Shown here in pieces: positions 22,148 through 34,656 of a DNA stretch of 64,000 nucleotides. Both the position numbers and the translations under genes were made by a program. This DNA is from Pelobates cultripes (lineage: Eukaryota; Chordata; Amphibia; Anura; Pelobatidae), in assembly GCA_933207985.1 (NCBI GenBank), contig OW240916.1:88335730-88399729 (forward strand). Reading direction: 5' to 3'. A model generated the notes under the pieces. The model was not told the DNA's origin, searched no databases, and saw nothing but the letters and a program-made list of their open reading frames with translations. Position 1 is the first letter of the stretch, and every line of letters starts with the position of its first letter.

Positions 22148-22380
22148 TCACCAGTGTTCTGTACAATGGCATGAGCACTTACTTCCCTCTTTCTACTGCT
22201 AATACCTCTCCCTATACAACCAAGCATTCTGCTAGCATTTCCTGCTGCTCTATTCCATTGTCTGCCTACTTTTAAGTCACCTGAAATCATTACTCCTAAA
22301 TCCCTCTCGTCAAATGTTGAGGTTAGGACTGTATCGAATATCCTATACTCTGCCTTTTACTGCTAAACACTGAACAACAA

Positions 22381-23430
22381 AAATCACTTCATTGTTAGGG
22401 CTTCATCGAATATGCACAGAGCTCCAATTGAGAACCGTTTGAGAACCAGGATTGGCTGTGAGTTTCCAGCCATTGACTTGTTTCCCAGAAAATATTAGAT
22501 TTATTTATTTTTAAGCATCATCTCCGTCTTCCGTTCCAAAACATAAATTGCAACAGGGACAGCATTCTTTTTTTTTTTTTTTGTAGACTGCAACAGGAAC
22601 AGCATTCTTTCTTTTTTTTTTTTTTAGACAATATCACATCTCATTTGACTACAATTAAGGTTTTATAGTACAACAACTCAGAAGTGGAATCCACAACTTT
22701 CGTCTGCTAGTATCATCAAACACAATTCGTAAAATTTGAAAAATAAAATTTCATATGTTCTTTTTTCCATTTAAGTTTGTTTGGAGGGTGTGGTGGGCTT
22801 AGTATTGTGTTGCGAAGGTGTGGGTGTGGCAGATACTTGCACATAGGGCTATGTTGCTGTAAAGATGTCATGGGTGGTGCTTTTGGAGGGGAATATCTGT
22901 TACTACAGAGAAACAGGCCGCCCTGGGAATTACCTAGTAGTGGTGGCACAAATCAGGACTGTCTCTCCCGATACAGGACACTTGGGGGCAGAGATATCCG
23001 CAAAAAGTATTTTGAGGGGCAAAGCTTTAATGGGTGCAGGCTCTTACGTTAAAACAAAGTAAAAGGATTTTCGGGGGGGTGGGGAGGTCCTCTTGCCCTA
23101 TGTTACATACGGTATATAACTTATGTGATCTGTCCTTTGCTATCTCGGGCTGTTTGAGTAATCTTATTGAAACAGACACAAAAACATTTTAGGTCAAGTG
23201 ATCAGAGACTAGAGAGATCTTGCTTAATATGCTCAAGATAATGCCAAGCCCCTATATTTTATTTTATTTAAATAAACCATGATTCATTTTGTAGAACAGG
23301 TTAACATGTATACATCATATAGTGGAAATAATTTTAGAACAGTTAAGTTAAGCATGCAGGCTTTATGTGTCACCAACCAAAAGAACAAGGCTCTCTCCCT
23401 GCAGTAAAAATTATCACCCAATATTCGCAC
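22381..23430. other. No gene recognised; T-rich runs
   Basis: Two adjacent related units at 22545-22626 each read GCAACAGG(G/A)ACAGCATTCTTT followed by a T-run. The 22780-23065 stretch is G-rich with GGACTGTCTCTCCCGATACAGG, probably an old repeat. No coding evidence. Confidence 0.4.
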
Positions 23431-23861
23431 TTAAAGGACCTCTATAGTGCCAGGAAAACATACTAGTGCCCCCACCCTCAGGGTCCCCCTCCCGCCGGGC
23501 TGGATGGAGAGGAAGGGGTTAAACTTACCTCTTTCTCCTCCCTCTTCTCCTCCTCTTCGGCTGAATGCGCATGCACGGCAGGAGCCGCGCACGCATTCAG
23601 CCAGTCCATAGGAAAGCATTCACAATGCTTTCCTATGGACGCTGGCGTCTTCTCACTGTGATTTTCACGGTGAGAAACGCGGAAGCCCTCTAGCGGCTGT
23701 CAATGAGACAGCCACTAGAGGCTGGATTAACCCTAACATAAACATAGCAGTTTCTCTGAAACTGCTATGTTTATAGAAAAAAGGGTTAACCCTAGATGGA
23801 CCAGGCACCCAGACCACTTCATTAAGCTGAAGTGGTCTGGGTGCCTATAGTGGTCCTTTAA
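23431..23861. mobile_element. T2-like TTAA miniature element (431 bp)
   Basis: Sister of 7518-7952: it starts TTAAAGGACCTCTATAGTGCC and ends CCTATAGTGGTCCTTTAA, flanked by TTAA. It holds the same palindromes (ACATAGCAGTTTCTCTG with CAGAAACTGCTATG-type pairing, AGACCACTTCATTAAGC with its complement) and an inner AGGAAAGCATT/AATGCTTTCCT pair. Confidence 0.8.
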
Positions 23862-24049
23862 TGACAATACAACGCCAAACATAGGCATGCCCATTTTGCA
23901 AAGTGCAGGCAACAATATATTTTTAAATTGTTACTTCAATCAAGAAGCAGAATATTAAAATTTACTCTACTCTGTTGCTAGCTTTTAACCTATGTTATTG
24001 ATACATCATACATGTAAAAAACCAACAGATCAGTTCTTTTTATTAGTAC

Positions 24050-24505
24050 TATTAGAGGGACTGCACTAATATAAACACCCCCAATTAAAAAGAACATGAT
24101 TAAATGCATGCACGTTTTATTGGAGGTATAACTACTAAACAGCTTGCCAAAAGCCGCAGATCTCTTGTTTGAATCCTTTGCCAGCTCTCCCCTTCTAACC
24201 CAACCTAGACTTTCTGTGGCTGTCCAATCACATAATTTCCAATGCAGCTCATAGAGTAGTCTTTGCAAGGCAGGTGATCTGAGCAACTATTGCCTCTTAA
24301 GTTTAGCTCCACTGATCTAAATAACCAGGAAATAACAGGACTGGTTGTCTGACAGCCGGCAGGGGGATATAACAAGGTTAATTTAGAAAAGTGCCAATTT
24401 CTATTGAAATATTTTTGAAAAATGAAAGAAGAGGACACATTCTTTACATATAATAAAGCATTTAAACAAGTTGAAGTGCTTTATGAGTCTGGAGTATCCC
24501 TTTAA
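24050..24505. mobile_element. T2-like TTAA element, right end clear
   Basis: The right terminus GGAGTATCCCTTTAA is of family type. The interior carries the dispersed CAGATCTCTTGT ... CTTCTAACCCAACC ... TTTCTGTGGCTGTCC block also seen at 5961 and 58810. The left boundary is uncertain. Confidence 0.5.
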
Positions 24506-24762
24506 TTGAAATTCTCTCTGCTTCTCAAACCAAAACTTTTTAATTATACATACTGCTATAAAACCTTCACAATTTGATATATTTACTTCTTACATTCTTG
24601 GCTATCGCTCAGACATACTCTGTTAAATAGCCAGTGCATGCTTGTCATTACATCTGTGTGGACCTACCTGTAGATATTTTCCGTGCATAACTTTAAAAAG
24701 TCTTACTTTCAAGTAACCTTTGGTTAATCGATCTTGCATATTATTTTACTGCAATGTATTAG

Positions 24763-25285
24763 CTAAAGGGACACTATAGTCACCATAAAAACTACAGCTT
24801 GATGTAGTTGTTCTGGTGAGTATAATAGCTCCCTTCAGGCATTTTCATGTAAATACTGTCTTTTTAGAGAAAAGGCAGTGTTTACATTGCCCCTAGGGAC
24901 ACCTCCAAGTGGACATTCCTTAGATGGCCACTTGAGGGGTTTCCTGGATCAGTGCTGCTGAAATCAGTGCTGTTCTGCATGGAGATGTTGAATTTTTCTC
25001 ATAGCGATGCATTGATTCAATGCATCTCTATGAGGAGGTCCTGATTGACCAAAACAGCATTTGGCCCTGCCCCCGTGCTGATTTTAGCCAATCCAATGCT
25101 TTCCCTGTGGGTCCATTTTGATGATGTCACAAAGGGGGCGGAGCCAGCACCTACGGACCCGCACGGCGCCGGAAATAAGGTGAGTTTTCCCCCTTTTATA
25201 GGGGGCTGGGAGGAGGGAGGAAGCCAACTAAATGGTGGGTTTAGCACTATAGGGTCAGGGATACATGTTTGTAGAGATCCTTTAA
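24763..25285. mobile_element. T2-like TTAA miniature element
   Basis: The left end (C)TAAAGGGACACTATAGTCACC is followed by a palindrome around ACTACAGCTTGATGTAGT. The right end GTAGAGATCCTTTAA has the TTAA. It contains the GTAAACACTGCC/GGCAGTGTTTAC pair shared with the copies at 3974 and 56624. Confidence 0.65.
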
Positions 25286-26544
25286 AAAATAACCTTTCAC
25301 AAGCACTAGTTGTACGCAAAGATGACTTTACTTTTTACAAGTTTATTTTTTTTAAGTTCTACTTTTCCCACAGTTTTTTCCCCCAACTATAAATCCAGCT
25401 ATTGACAAACTACATCCCATGGTGCTAAGATAGTTAAGAATTGTAGTTAACAAGAAGCATAGAACCACAGTTTGGACGTCGTCTGCCAGGCTCAAACATA
25501 TATTGTCCATTAAAGAAGTAACTAAAACAATTTGGTTGCTTGGACAAATTATGTTGTGAGAAAGAAGCTTCTGGAAAAGTCTGGCTTGTTTGGAAATTGC
25601 CTGAACTATTGTCTGTTTGAATTATTTCTAGTAACAGGCTCACAGTACAGCAAACTTGAACTGATTTTCTGAAGCAGTACTTAGCATGGATTCCTTCTGT
25701 CAATACATTGAATTTTTCATTTCTTTCTGTAACACAGTGTTTTTGGTGTACTTGACACTAAACCAAAGCGCTAGAACTAAAATAATGCATAATGTTTTGC
25801 AGAAGACCAATATCTGGCTACAAAGTAATTGATGTCAGAATATGTGACAAACCTAGTAGTAAGACATTTCATTTAAAAACTTTACTTATTACTGCCAGTT
25901 TTTGACACTTATAAGAAATGGTGGCAAATGTTTTGGAATTGTCATAGATTTGGTTTAATCTAAGACGAAACCTTCTGAGCATTGATAGCTTTGACATAAT
26001 ATGATTATGCTTAAACTAATATTCTAACATTAAAAATTCAAGTATTTTAAACATTAGAAGCTTCCTTTTTTGTTTTAGATTTAGAGCTCACTACCCCATT
26101 TTCATTATTAAAAAAAACAAAAAACAACAACAAATACTTTTACTATTTATACCTATACACTAACACTGGAAGCCATGATGATGCCAGCATAAGTGTTTTT
26201 CTTGGAGAAATGTAAATATTGTTATTACTCAGAAACAGTAACTTTCTACATTGGTTGAGCGTCTGTGCACTAAAACCACATCATGGTTTAATATTTTTGG
26301 TGCCGTTACTTTACAGGATGTTCACGAAGCCGTAAATACCAAATGGTCTAAAACAGGGGACTTAATTATTTAGATAGATAGTATGTGCCTACATACTATG
26401 TGACATGCACACGCATTCACAGTCATACCCTCCAATGACACTACTTGCCCATGCAGCAGACTTCACGCATATGGTCATAGATGTAGATTCACACAATAAT
26501 ATGGAATATTTTGCTTGCTAGCAGGCATTTACATTAAGAGTAAC
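25286..26544. other. No gene recognised
   Basis: Anonymous AT-rich sequence; short ORFs only. Confidence 0.45.
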
Positions 26545-27070
26545 TTAAAGGAACACAATAGTGTTAGGAATACAAATATGTACTCCTAATGCTATAGAGC
26601 CCTAGTCACCTAAATGGTGACTAGGGCCCCGTTCTGCGGCGAATAAATGGTTAATTAACCATTTATTTGCTTACCTTAATCCATCGCCGGGCTGGGTACC
26701 TCTCCTCCTCTATTGACGTCAGCTTCCGAGTGGAGCCGAATGCACATTTACGGCCAGAGGCGCGCACATTCAAACCCTCCCATAGGAAAGCATTACTCAA
26801 TGCTTTCCTATGGGGATCTTTCTTGACGCTGGAGGTCCGTGATGATATCCAGCGTAAAATAAGTGCAATTTACTCCGTGTAAATAGCGGAAGCAGCCTCT
26901 AGTGGCTCTCAGGGAGACAGCCACTAGAGGCTGGATTAACCCTCAGTGTAAACAGAGCAGTTTCTCTGAAACTGCTATGTTTTCAGCTGCAGGGTTAAAA
27001 CTAGAGGGACCTGGCACCCAGAGCACTTCATTGAGCTGACGTGGTCGTGGTGCCTGTAGTGGTCCTTTAA
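26545..27070. mobile_element. T2-like TTAA miniature element (526 bp)
   Basis: Begins TTAAAGGAACACAATAGTG and ends CTGTAGTGGTCCTTTAA with TTAA on each side. Internal palindromes include GGTGACTAGGGC against GCCCTAGTCACC, and AGGAAAGCATTACTCAATGCTTTCCT. The right half matches the right halves of the 7518 and 23431 copies while the left differs, so it is a related subfamily or chimera. Confidence 0.75.
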
Positions 27071-29444
27071 ATTTAGAGAGTGGCCATAAACACATGCATT
27101 TAGAACTATATAGTAAAATGCATAGGTTGCGTGTTGGTTTGGGAGGGATTTTATTTATGTATTTAGTGCATGTTTTTATTTTGTTCGACACCTTTAAAAC
27201 TTGCCTCAAAAAGAGAGATTTTTTGCTTTTCCTCGAATCCGCTCATGAAGGCTGCAAGGAACCTCGATATCCCAGTGTTTGAACCCAGTGTTCTAACTAC
27301 TAAAGAAAGTTCAGCAAGGAGTTCAGTGTCAGGGAACAAGTAAAAGCTAACATTGTAACATTTTTGGAACTGGCTAGAAATCTGAGCAAAAGATTGTCCT
27401 GCAGGAAGTGCTAAAATGGCCAAGGCTACTGATGTACAGTATTGTACATCTCTTCACCATATTCCCTGGTGGAATGTACAGTCGAAACACAAAGTTTTGG
27501 AACAGAACATGCAGAAAAACTCGCTAGGGGACAAGAATCCATTTCACAAAATTATTTATCAGAAAAATAAGCAAAGAAAAAAAAAAAACATATTCATGTG
27601 AAACTACTGAACACATTTGGATTTCATGATTTGCCCTTTCTCTACATGAACATAAAATTTTTGTCACTTTTAAGTGGAGAGGTTCCTGGTTCCATTCAGT
27701 ATCCTAATAATTATTATTTAATCCTAATAATCTGTATCAGCGGTTTATAGCCATTAACCCGACCAGCACAGGGGGGCAGAGTGCCGGGGACTCATATTTA
27801 TTGTTAATCCATTACGAATGGTTTATGGATGGTGCAAGATGACTACAGATACAATAACCACTTTAATATAATGAAGTGGTTACAGTGCCTATAGTATACC
27901 CTTAAGAATTTTGCAAGTTTATTTTGGCCTAAAGTTTTTGATTTCCCGGTAAATTTCCTACAATTCTCTGTTTAGTGAATAATCTTGGCTGTTGTCATCT
28001 CACTGCAGCTCACAAGTCGGTGTAATTTGCAGTAGTTGTAGTATGCTTTAACAGTTCCTTTTTTAAATTTATGTAGAAGCACCATGAAGTTTAGAATTCT
28101 TTTGAATACATTCAAAAATTAATTGCAACAAATAGATTATTTTTATTTTTAAAAGTGTAACTGAAAAAAGAAATGCAACAGTAAACAGAAACAACTAAAA
28201 TCTTTAAATATCACTATTATGTTTTTCTTTATGTACGATAGGTGTGGTATTACTGCCATCCAGTGGCCAAAACTGAAAACTACAATTGCTTACATCGCTT
28301 TTTACATTAACATACAGTTTTGTGAATTATATTTTTTGTATTTTTACAAATGTAACCTAATACAGATATGCTATCTGAATTACAAGCAAATGCATGGCAG
28401 GAAATCTATTTTAAACAATGTGTCTAGTGGTGCAAACTAGACAAATGGTAATTGTTGTGAATTAATTAACATGTCTTTTTGCTTTTGGTGGTGAAAAAAA
28501 AAAGCAAATTATGCATTTTCATTTCAATTTGTAAAATGCTAATTATAGTGAAATGGCATACATGATAATATGAACTAGAGCGTTGATAAGAGTTGTGTTT
28601 TGCATTGATAATGCAATGGTGTTAGGATGTACGAATTTGCATTTTATGGATTTTAAAAGCGGCACCCCTTCTCTGCTCTCCCAAAAATAAAACCTAAAAT
28701 TATTTAAATATTAATTTTGCACTGAAAGTTTTCTCTTGTACCTTGTAACTGTATATGTATAGTAGTCACTGACTTGTTGCTTTGATCATTTTACATATAC
28801 ATAAGCGCTGTCCGACATGTGAATTATTATTGACATAAGTGTAATCCATATATGACGATTGAGCATTTAGGGATACTTAGATCCATTGCTCTATTTTGTA
28901 AATTTGCTATTTATGTAGAATTCAGCCCTTTCACTCTAAAATTTCTAAAAATAAGTAAATAAAAAGTGCATGACATTTATTTGACACATGACACGCATAG
29001 TCTTATAGTTAATCCACTCTGAATTAACTATGAATTCCTGACAGCAAAAAAATTAGTGAATAATCCCCCCCTCCCATCACCATTATTTTAACATTAGAAG
29101 AACTGTTACATATCTGTTTTTCTCCAATATTGACATTCTCTTGTTTTTAAAAGTTACTGGACACTGCAAGTGTGGAAGGTCCATGGCATATTCACCAGCG
29201 CTGAATTTTTACTTGCTAAGGGAAAGTAAATTTTGAACTCCGATAACTTCTCCCATTAGTTGGGTTTACAATAGTTGTGTATTTCATTGCTTCAGGAGAA
29301 TCCACTTTAATAAATAATCCAATATAGTTTACATGTATTATAGGTTTTGCATTTGTATGCATGTGTTTGTCCACTAGGGTTGAATGTCACATTCGTATGT
29401 AGCAACTATATTGACTAAGCAGTGTATGCCTTTTTATGCTCTTG
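27071..29444. other. No gene recognised; one T2-like right end near 27900
   Basis: A degraded T2-like right half (ACCACTTTAATATAATGAAGTGGT, then CCTATAGTATACCCTTAA) sits at about 27860-27905. The rest is AT-rich and anonymous. Confidence 0.4.
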
Positions 29445-30060
29445 TTAACCCCTTTAAGGACTGAGCCAAATGTAGATGTTTTGATCAAAATAAATAAACA
29501 TAAACAAAACTTGGAATTTGACTATATGTCTGTTCTAGCATAAATCACCTTTCATATTATGTGCACCCACACTTCTTATATATAATTTTCTTCAGGAGAA
29601 ATAGAGCTTTCATTTAACATCAATTTTTTTTGTCTATGAAACATAATTTAATATAAATAAAATATTAAAAAAAAATTCGTTCTGCATGACATTTTAACTG
29701 TGAATGTCATAATACGATTTGCTTTTACTGCAATAAAGTACACATATTTGTATTCAGTGATGTCTCACATGTAAAACAGTACTCCCTATGTACAGGTTTT
29801 ATGGTGTTTTGGAAAGTTATAGGGTCAAATATAGCATGTTACATTTTTCATTTTTCTTTTCACATAAAAATTTGCCAGATTGGTTACGTTGACTTTACGA
29901 CCGTACGGTAGCCCAGGAATAAGAATAACCTCCATGATGACATACCATTTGCACTAGTAGACAACCCGCGGTATTGCAAATGGGGTATGTCCAGTCTTTT
30001 TTTGTAGCCACTTAGTCACAAACACTGGCCAATGTTAGTGTTAATATTTGTTTGTGTGTG
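29445..30060 (+). repeat. Dispersed repeat beginning TTAACCCCTTTAAGGACTGAG
   Basis: Sister in reverse orientation of the 17.9-18.6 kb copy: shared words CTGTGAATGTCATAATACG, TTTTGGAAAGTTATAGG, GACATACCATTTGCA and GTAGCCACTTAGTCAC occur in the same order. The TTAACCCC-type start matches the 80-bp palindromic element, suggesting that the small element derives from this larger one. Confidence 0.55.
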
Positions 30061-30389
30061 AAAAATAGAAAGAAAAGGGATCCGTGTGAAAATGGGTGTA
30101 AAAGGAAATAAACCCCACCTCCACACTGATCTCATGCACCAGGAGGGCACTCCAGCAATGCCCAAGGGCTTAACCCCAGATACTAGAATCAGAAACAAAG
30201 AAGCAAAAATTCACAAACTGAATATAATGCTGACTAGAGATAAAGACTTAGGCACCAAAGCATCCAGTGGTATGGAACAATGTAACCAGAGGGAGACCAC
30301 TAAATATCTGAAGTAACAGAAAGTATCAACAAAGAAATAAACTAACTCCAAATAATAATAAATACCGAACTAGCCTTATAAGGCTACTG

Positions 30390-30830
30390 CCATGCCTAAG
30401 TAAGTGAGGAGATAAAATTACTAAACAACTAGGTCCGCAATATTCATATAGGCTTTATTAGTCATGGCCCTTTAATGCGTAGGGTGTTAGTAAACCTCCA
30501 CTTAGTAACAAAGCACCAGAAAAAGTGCTAAAGGGAGAAAGGTCACTGTCTAAAAGATTGTCAGCCCTAATAATCAAATGTAGACAGACGGATAAGGTAA
30601 AATAAAGAAAGCCTCTCTCCTTGTGAGACTTATTAGATCGGCATAGAATGAAAAAATAAAAAATATATCATATAAACTCCCACGCCTAGGTAAGTGAGGA
30701 GATGAAGTTGATAAACACCCAGTTCTGCAATATACATATAGGCTTAATTAGTCCTGGCCTTTTAATGCATAGGGTGTTAGTAGATCTCCCCTTAATTCCT
30801 GAGCACTGGTAAAAATGCTAAAGGGACTTT
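30390..30830 (+). repeat. Two-copy tandem repeat, period about 292 bp
   Basis: The module GTAAGTGAGGAGAT to AAAGTGCTAAAGGG (30395-30535) recurs at 30690-30826 with about 15-20 percent visible changes. Both copies include TTTAATGCGTAGGGTGTTAGTA-type text. No terminal repeats found. Confidence 0.7.
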
Positions 30831-30925
30831 TTGCTAACTATCAAATAGTTTTTTTTCATTTATCAAATGTGAATTATAGCAACACTCTAAGCACCAAAAC
30901 AACTAGCTCAATAAAACTGTTTTGC

Positions 30926-31374
30926 TTAAAGGGATACTATAGGCACCAAAAATAACTTTAGTTTAATTATTATTATTATTTTATTATTTTTTATAGTGCC
31001 ATCAGACTCCGTAGCACTGTTTAATGAAGTTGTTTTTGGTGTATAGATTGGTGTGTTTAATTTAGAATTTCTTATCTTAGCCTCTGTTAATGGCCTGTTA
31101 GGGCCTGCAAGCGCCTCATGTGTGTTATTAAAATTTAATTAACAGGGCAGGAGATAAAAACTTCTAAAGTAAGTAAGATATGAAACCATTTTTTCATGCA
31201 GGCTGTGTGAGTGATAGCCAGGAGAGATATGGCTAGGGTTGAGTAAACAGAAACAAGAGTGATTTAAATCCTTAATGGCAGTGAATTGAGCAGTTGGACC
31301 ATGGCAGCATGATCTATACACCGAAACTATTTAATTAAGCTTAAGTTATTTTGGTAACTATAGTATTCCTCTAA
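30926..31374. mobile_element. T2-related TTAA element, 'CACCAAAA' subfamily
   Basis: Starts TTAAAGGGATACTATAGGCACC and ends GTAACTATAGTATTCCTCTAA. It shares its body (CTGTGTGAGTGATAGCCAGG, TATGGCTAGGGTTG, GGCAGTGAATTGAGCAG) with 46640-46898, 60396-60859 and 62886-63413. A TTATTATTATT run is inserted near the left end. Confidence 0.65.
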
Positions 31375-33980
31375 TTCGCTGCCACTTGGGAAATGTGTGA
31401 AGGGAGACTCTAAGTCACAGGGGCATGGCATACATACCAAAATCACTTCATGAAGCTAAAGTTGTTTTGGTGCTTATGCTGCAAATTTCAGTTCATACTC
31501 TGGAGATAATGAGCTTTTCTCATGTCCATACAGCAGAGTTAGTAGCTCACGGAGCATTCTGGGATCATGACAGAGTTGTAGATACACAATTGAGATTGAG
31601 AAAGACACCACATGCATTTAAGAGATCTCTCAGACTGTATGGGTAAATTGCTAGCTGTATACTATGTGCATGCAGGCTGCTTCTATGAATGTTGGAAAGT
31701 TTAACTATTAAAATCTATCATCTCATTCTAGTCTAAGAGGAAATTGCTCATCTGTTACCAAGGTTATAAGCAGTACGGTCACTAGTGTGGTGATGACTGA
31801 CGATAAACGGTTTCTCCCTTGCACCACCATTTTCCAACGGCTATCAATCTTTAGTTCTTGGGTGATTTCATCTACCAGGAGCCATTGTCTCCACTGTATT
31901 CTTGCGCCAGCGTACAAAATGGGATCTTCTTTAAATAATCTCACACATGCGTAATATGATGGCATACAAATCTTTTACACATTGTGCGAGAAGGTGCTTG
32001 TTCCCATTGGTGTCTCAACCAACAGCTGATGGGAAATTTGACGGAAACCTTTTGCCTAAGATTACCATAGATAATACACAAAGCAACGTAGTCACTACCT
32101 TGTCTAATGTATTTAGTTTCATTGCGTTGGAATTCCAATATAATTTTTGTTAATATTCTATATATAAAAAAAACTCAAAAGTAAAAGAGCTAATTGGTAC
32201 CATCTGAGCATTTCTGTAATGATCTGTGTAGATGATTGTTTTAAGGATCCATATGAATTGAAGTTCAGTAGTACTAGGAGATTGTAGGCCTGGTTTTCCT
32301 ACAATCACCCATGTATGTTAGAGTGGTTTTGATTTAATTTTAATTTAATGTAAAAAAATTATATATGAAATATATTTTAACACAATACGTATATAATCAC
32401 CAGAGGTGTACACAAATATGTGTTCTGTATATTTGTGGCTATATGTGCTTGCTAGCTGCACTGTGTTAATTATAACGTGTTATTTTAAATCTATTGGTGC
32501 TTGTTTGACATTTGCGCATTATACCATTATTAGTACTTAGTTCCCACAGATTTGATAAATTAAAAACAGTCTTGAAGTGGCTCTGACATGTATATGATAT
32601 TGGTTTTAATATAATATTAAAATCTGCTAAGTGCAACATTATTATCTTTGTCATTCAAAATATGTCCCTTTTTTTTTTTAAATTGTTGGTAAGAAAATTT
32701 TATAAAAAGCTTTTGTCAAAAAAAAATGTTTTGCATTGTTACAGAAAATAATAAGCTTTGCTAATCATGAGTCTCCTATTCTAGTGTATAGAGTTTTTGA
32801 ACTACTGGACATGATTAAAATAGTGCTGCAATGGTTAAAATGATTATAGTGCACTAGCTATTGAATTTCAAATGCATGACAAATTATGTCTTTATAAACA
32901 TGTCTGATTTTTATGTCTCTCCTATAATTCTGTCAATCTCAAACTGCCTGTGCCTGCACACACTCTAGGGATGAAGGACCAACTATCAGATTTCAAAGCT
33001 CTCTGTTCTTCTCAGAGCATGAATTTGAAAGATTTGCAGTTTTAGTTAGAGTTTTTACTTTATGATCGCCTTTAGCCGAAATTCAACTCCCAAAAATCTT
33101 TGCTGTCCTTTCTGATGACATGAGAGAAAACTGCTACGAAGTGAGGGTTGAAAAAGTTAAACGTATGGTGCTTTGACATCACGTACATCTTCTCAGGATC
33201 CAGCATGAAGGAAGTGTTTTAGAATGTAGCAAGTGGGGGCAGTAAAGGCAGGAGTATAATGCAGATCGCTAGAAAACATTTTGTTTTTCAAAAACTATAT
33301 GACATTGAAAATGCAATGTTTTTTGTTGACTACTAATCTAATGTAAATCAAATAAATCCGTGGTAATACGGTTTACAGTCCATAGAGGATCCTTGGCACC
33401 TGACAGAGACCCAGGTTAAAGAGCAAACGTTTGCAAAACAGTTACAGAAACAGGACCAGGGTACATCTGGCATGCTTACCTTTGCAACAGGCACCATTAC
33501 CATTACAATAGGCTGTAGTAGTTATGATGCTTGAATAAACCCTTTGAATTTACAATTAATGTGTCTCTTGAAATGAGGTCAAAAGGAATGGTCAACGGCA
33601 AAAAACGAACTGTTCTTCTTTAATGCGAAAAAGAATGTTGCACAGAATCTGGAGATAATACTTCTAAACTGTATTTATGCTGCAGTTATCTATATACTAA
33701 TTTCATCTTGGATGGAATATTGTACTGCTGTTTATTATATTGTATAAGTGCATCTTAACCCAAACCAATCTCTCCAGTTTAATACCTGCTTTAAAGAGAC
33801 CTCTTTATTACCTCTTTATTAATAGATCTTTGTAAATAGCTTTCATTACGAGGGTATATTTTTGTTTAAAAATCTGATAATTTTATAAAATAGAACCAAT
33901 TTATTTATTTTCAGTCTGAAGCAATAAATAAATACAAGGAAAGTTTATAATTTATTTATTTTTAAATCTTTTTTTTCTAG
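31375..33980. other. Upstream PCGF3 intron or flank; no gene recognised
   Basis: Mostly repeat-poor DNA directly ahead of the first PCGF3 coding exon. Short frames (for example the minus frame at 31723-31965) show no recognisable domain. A pyrimidine-rich tract (TTTTTTTTCTAG) ends at 33980 as the splice acceptor. Non-coding 5' exons of PCGF3 could lie here but cannot be recognised by eye. Confidence 0.4.
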
Positions 33981-34364
<384 letters not shown>

Positions 34365-34656
34365 TAAACCTTGAATGACCATACTTTTGCTTAAAGAGAC
34401 ACTGTTCTCCAAAGCCCCCCTTGCTGAAATACTCCTAATTCTCCTATTTACTGTGTTGGAATTTATGGAAAGTACAGCAGTGATAGTTCCACTTAAAAAC
34501 AAACAAACAACAAATACACACGTTTTAAATGTAATTATACCTTATATCATGGGATTAAAATTTACACTCACTACTAGCCACTAGTGCATGGTTCCCTCCA
34601 GGGTTCCCTCATTTGATATGCACTTTTTTATGCCCCTATGAGTGCAGTGTGACTTC

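Larger units (their letters stand above)
21000..22380 (-). mobile_element. CR1-like LINE, 3' end, interrupted by a hAT insertion
   Basis: On the minus strand a LINE 3' portion begins at about 22380, is split by the insertion at 21500-22147 and ends at about 21000 with the ACATAGAATGTGACGGC-type 3' tail. It encodes the C-terminus of a CR1/L2-type reverse transcriptase. The copy is strongly 5'-truncated. Confidence 0.8.

Noticed and set aside
31723..31965. 80-codon minus-strand frame with a hydrophobic stretch
   Set aside because: No recognisable family, no splice context, and length within chance for this composition.
34388..34652. T2-like element split by the provirus (TTAAAGAGACACTG at 34387)
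   Set aside because: The expected complementary right end is not found beyond 45950; the GTGACACTGTAGGTTTTAA there is in the wrong orientation.
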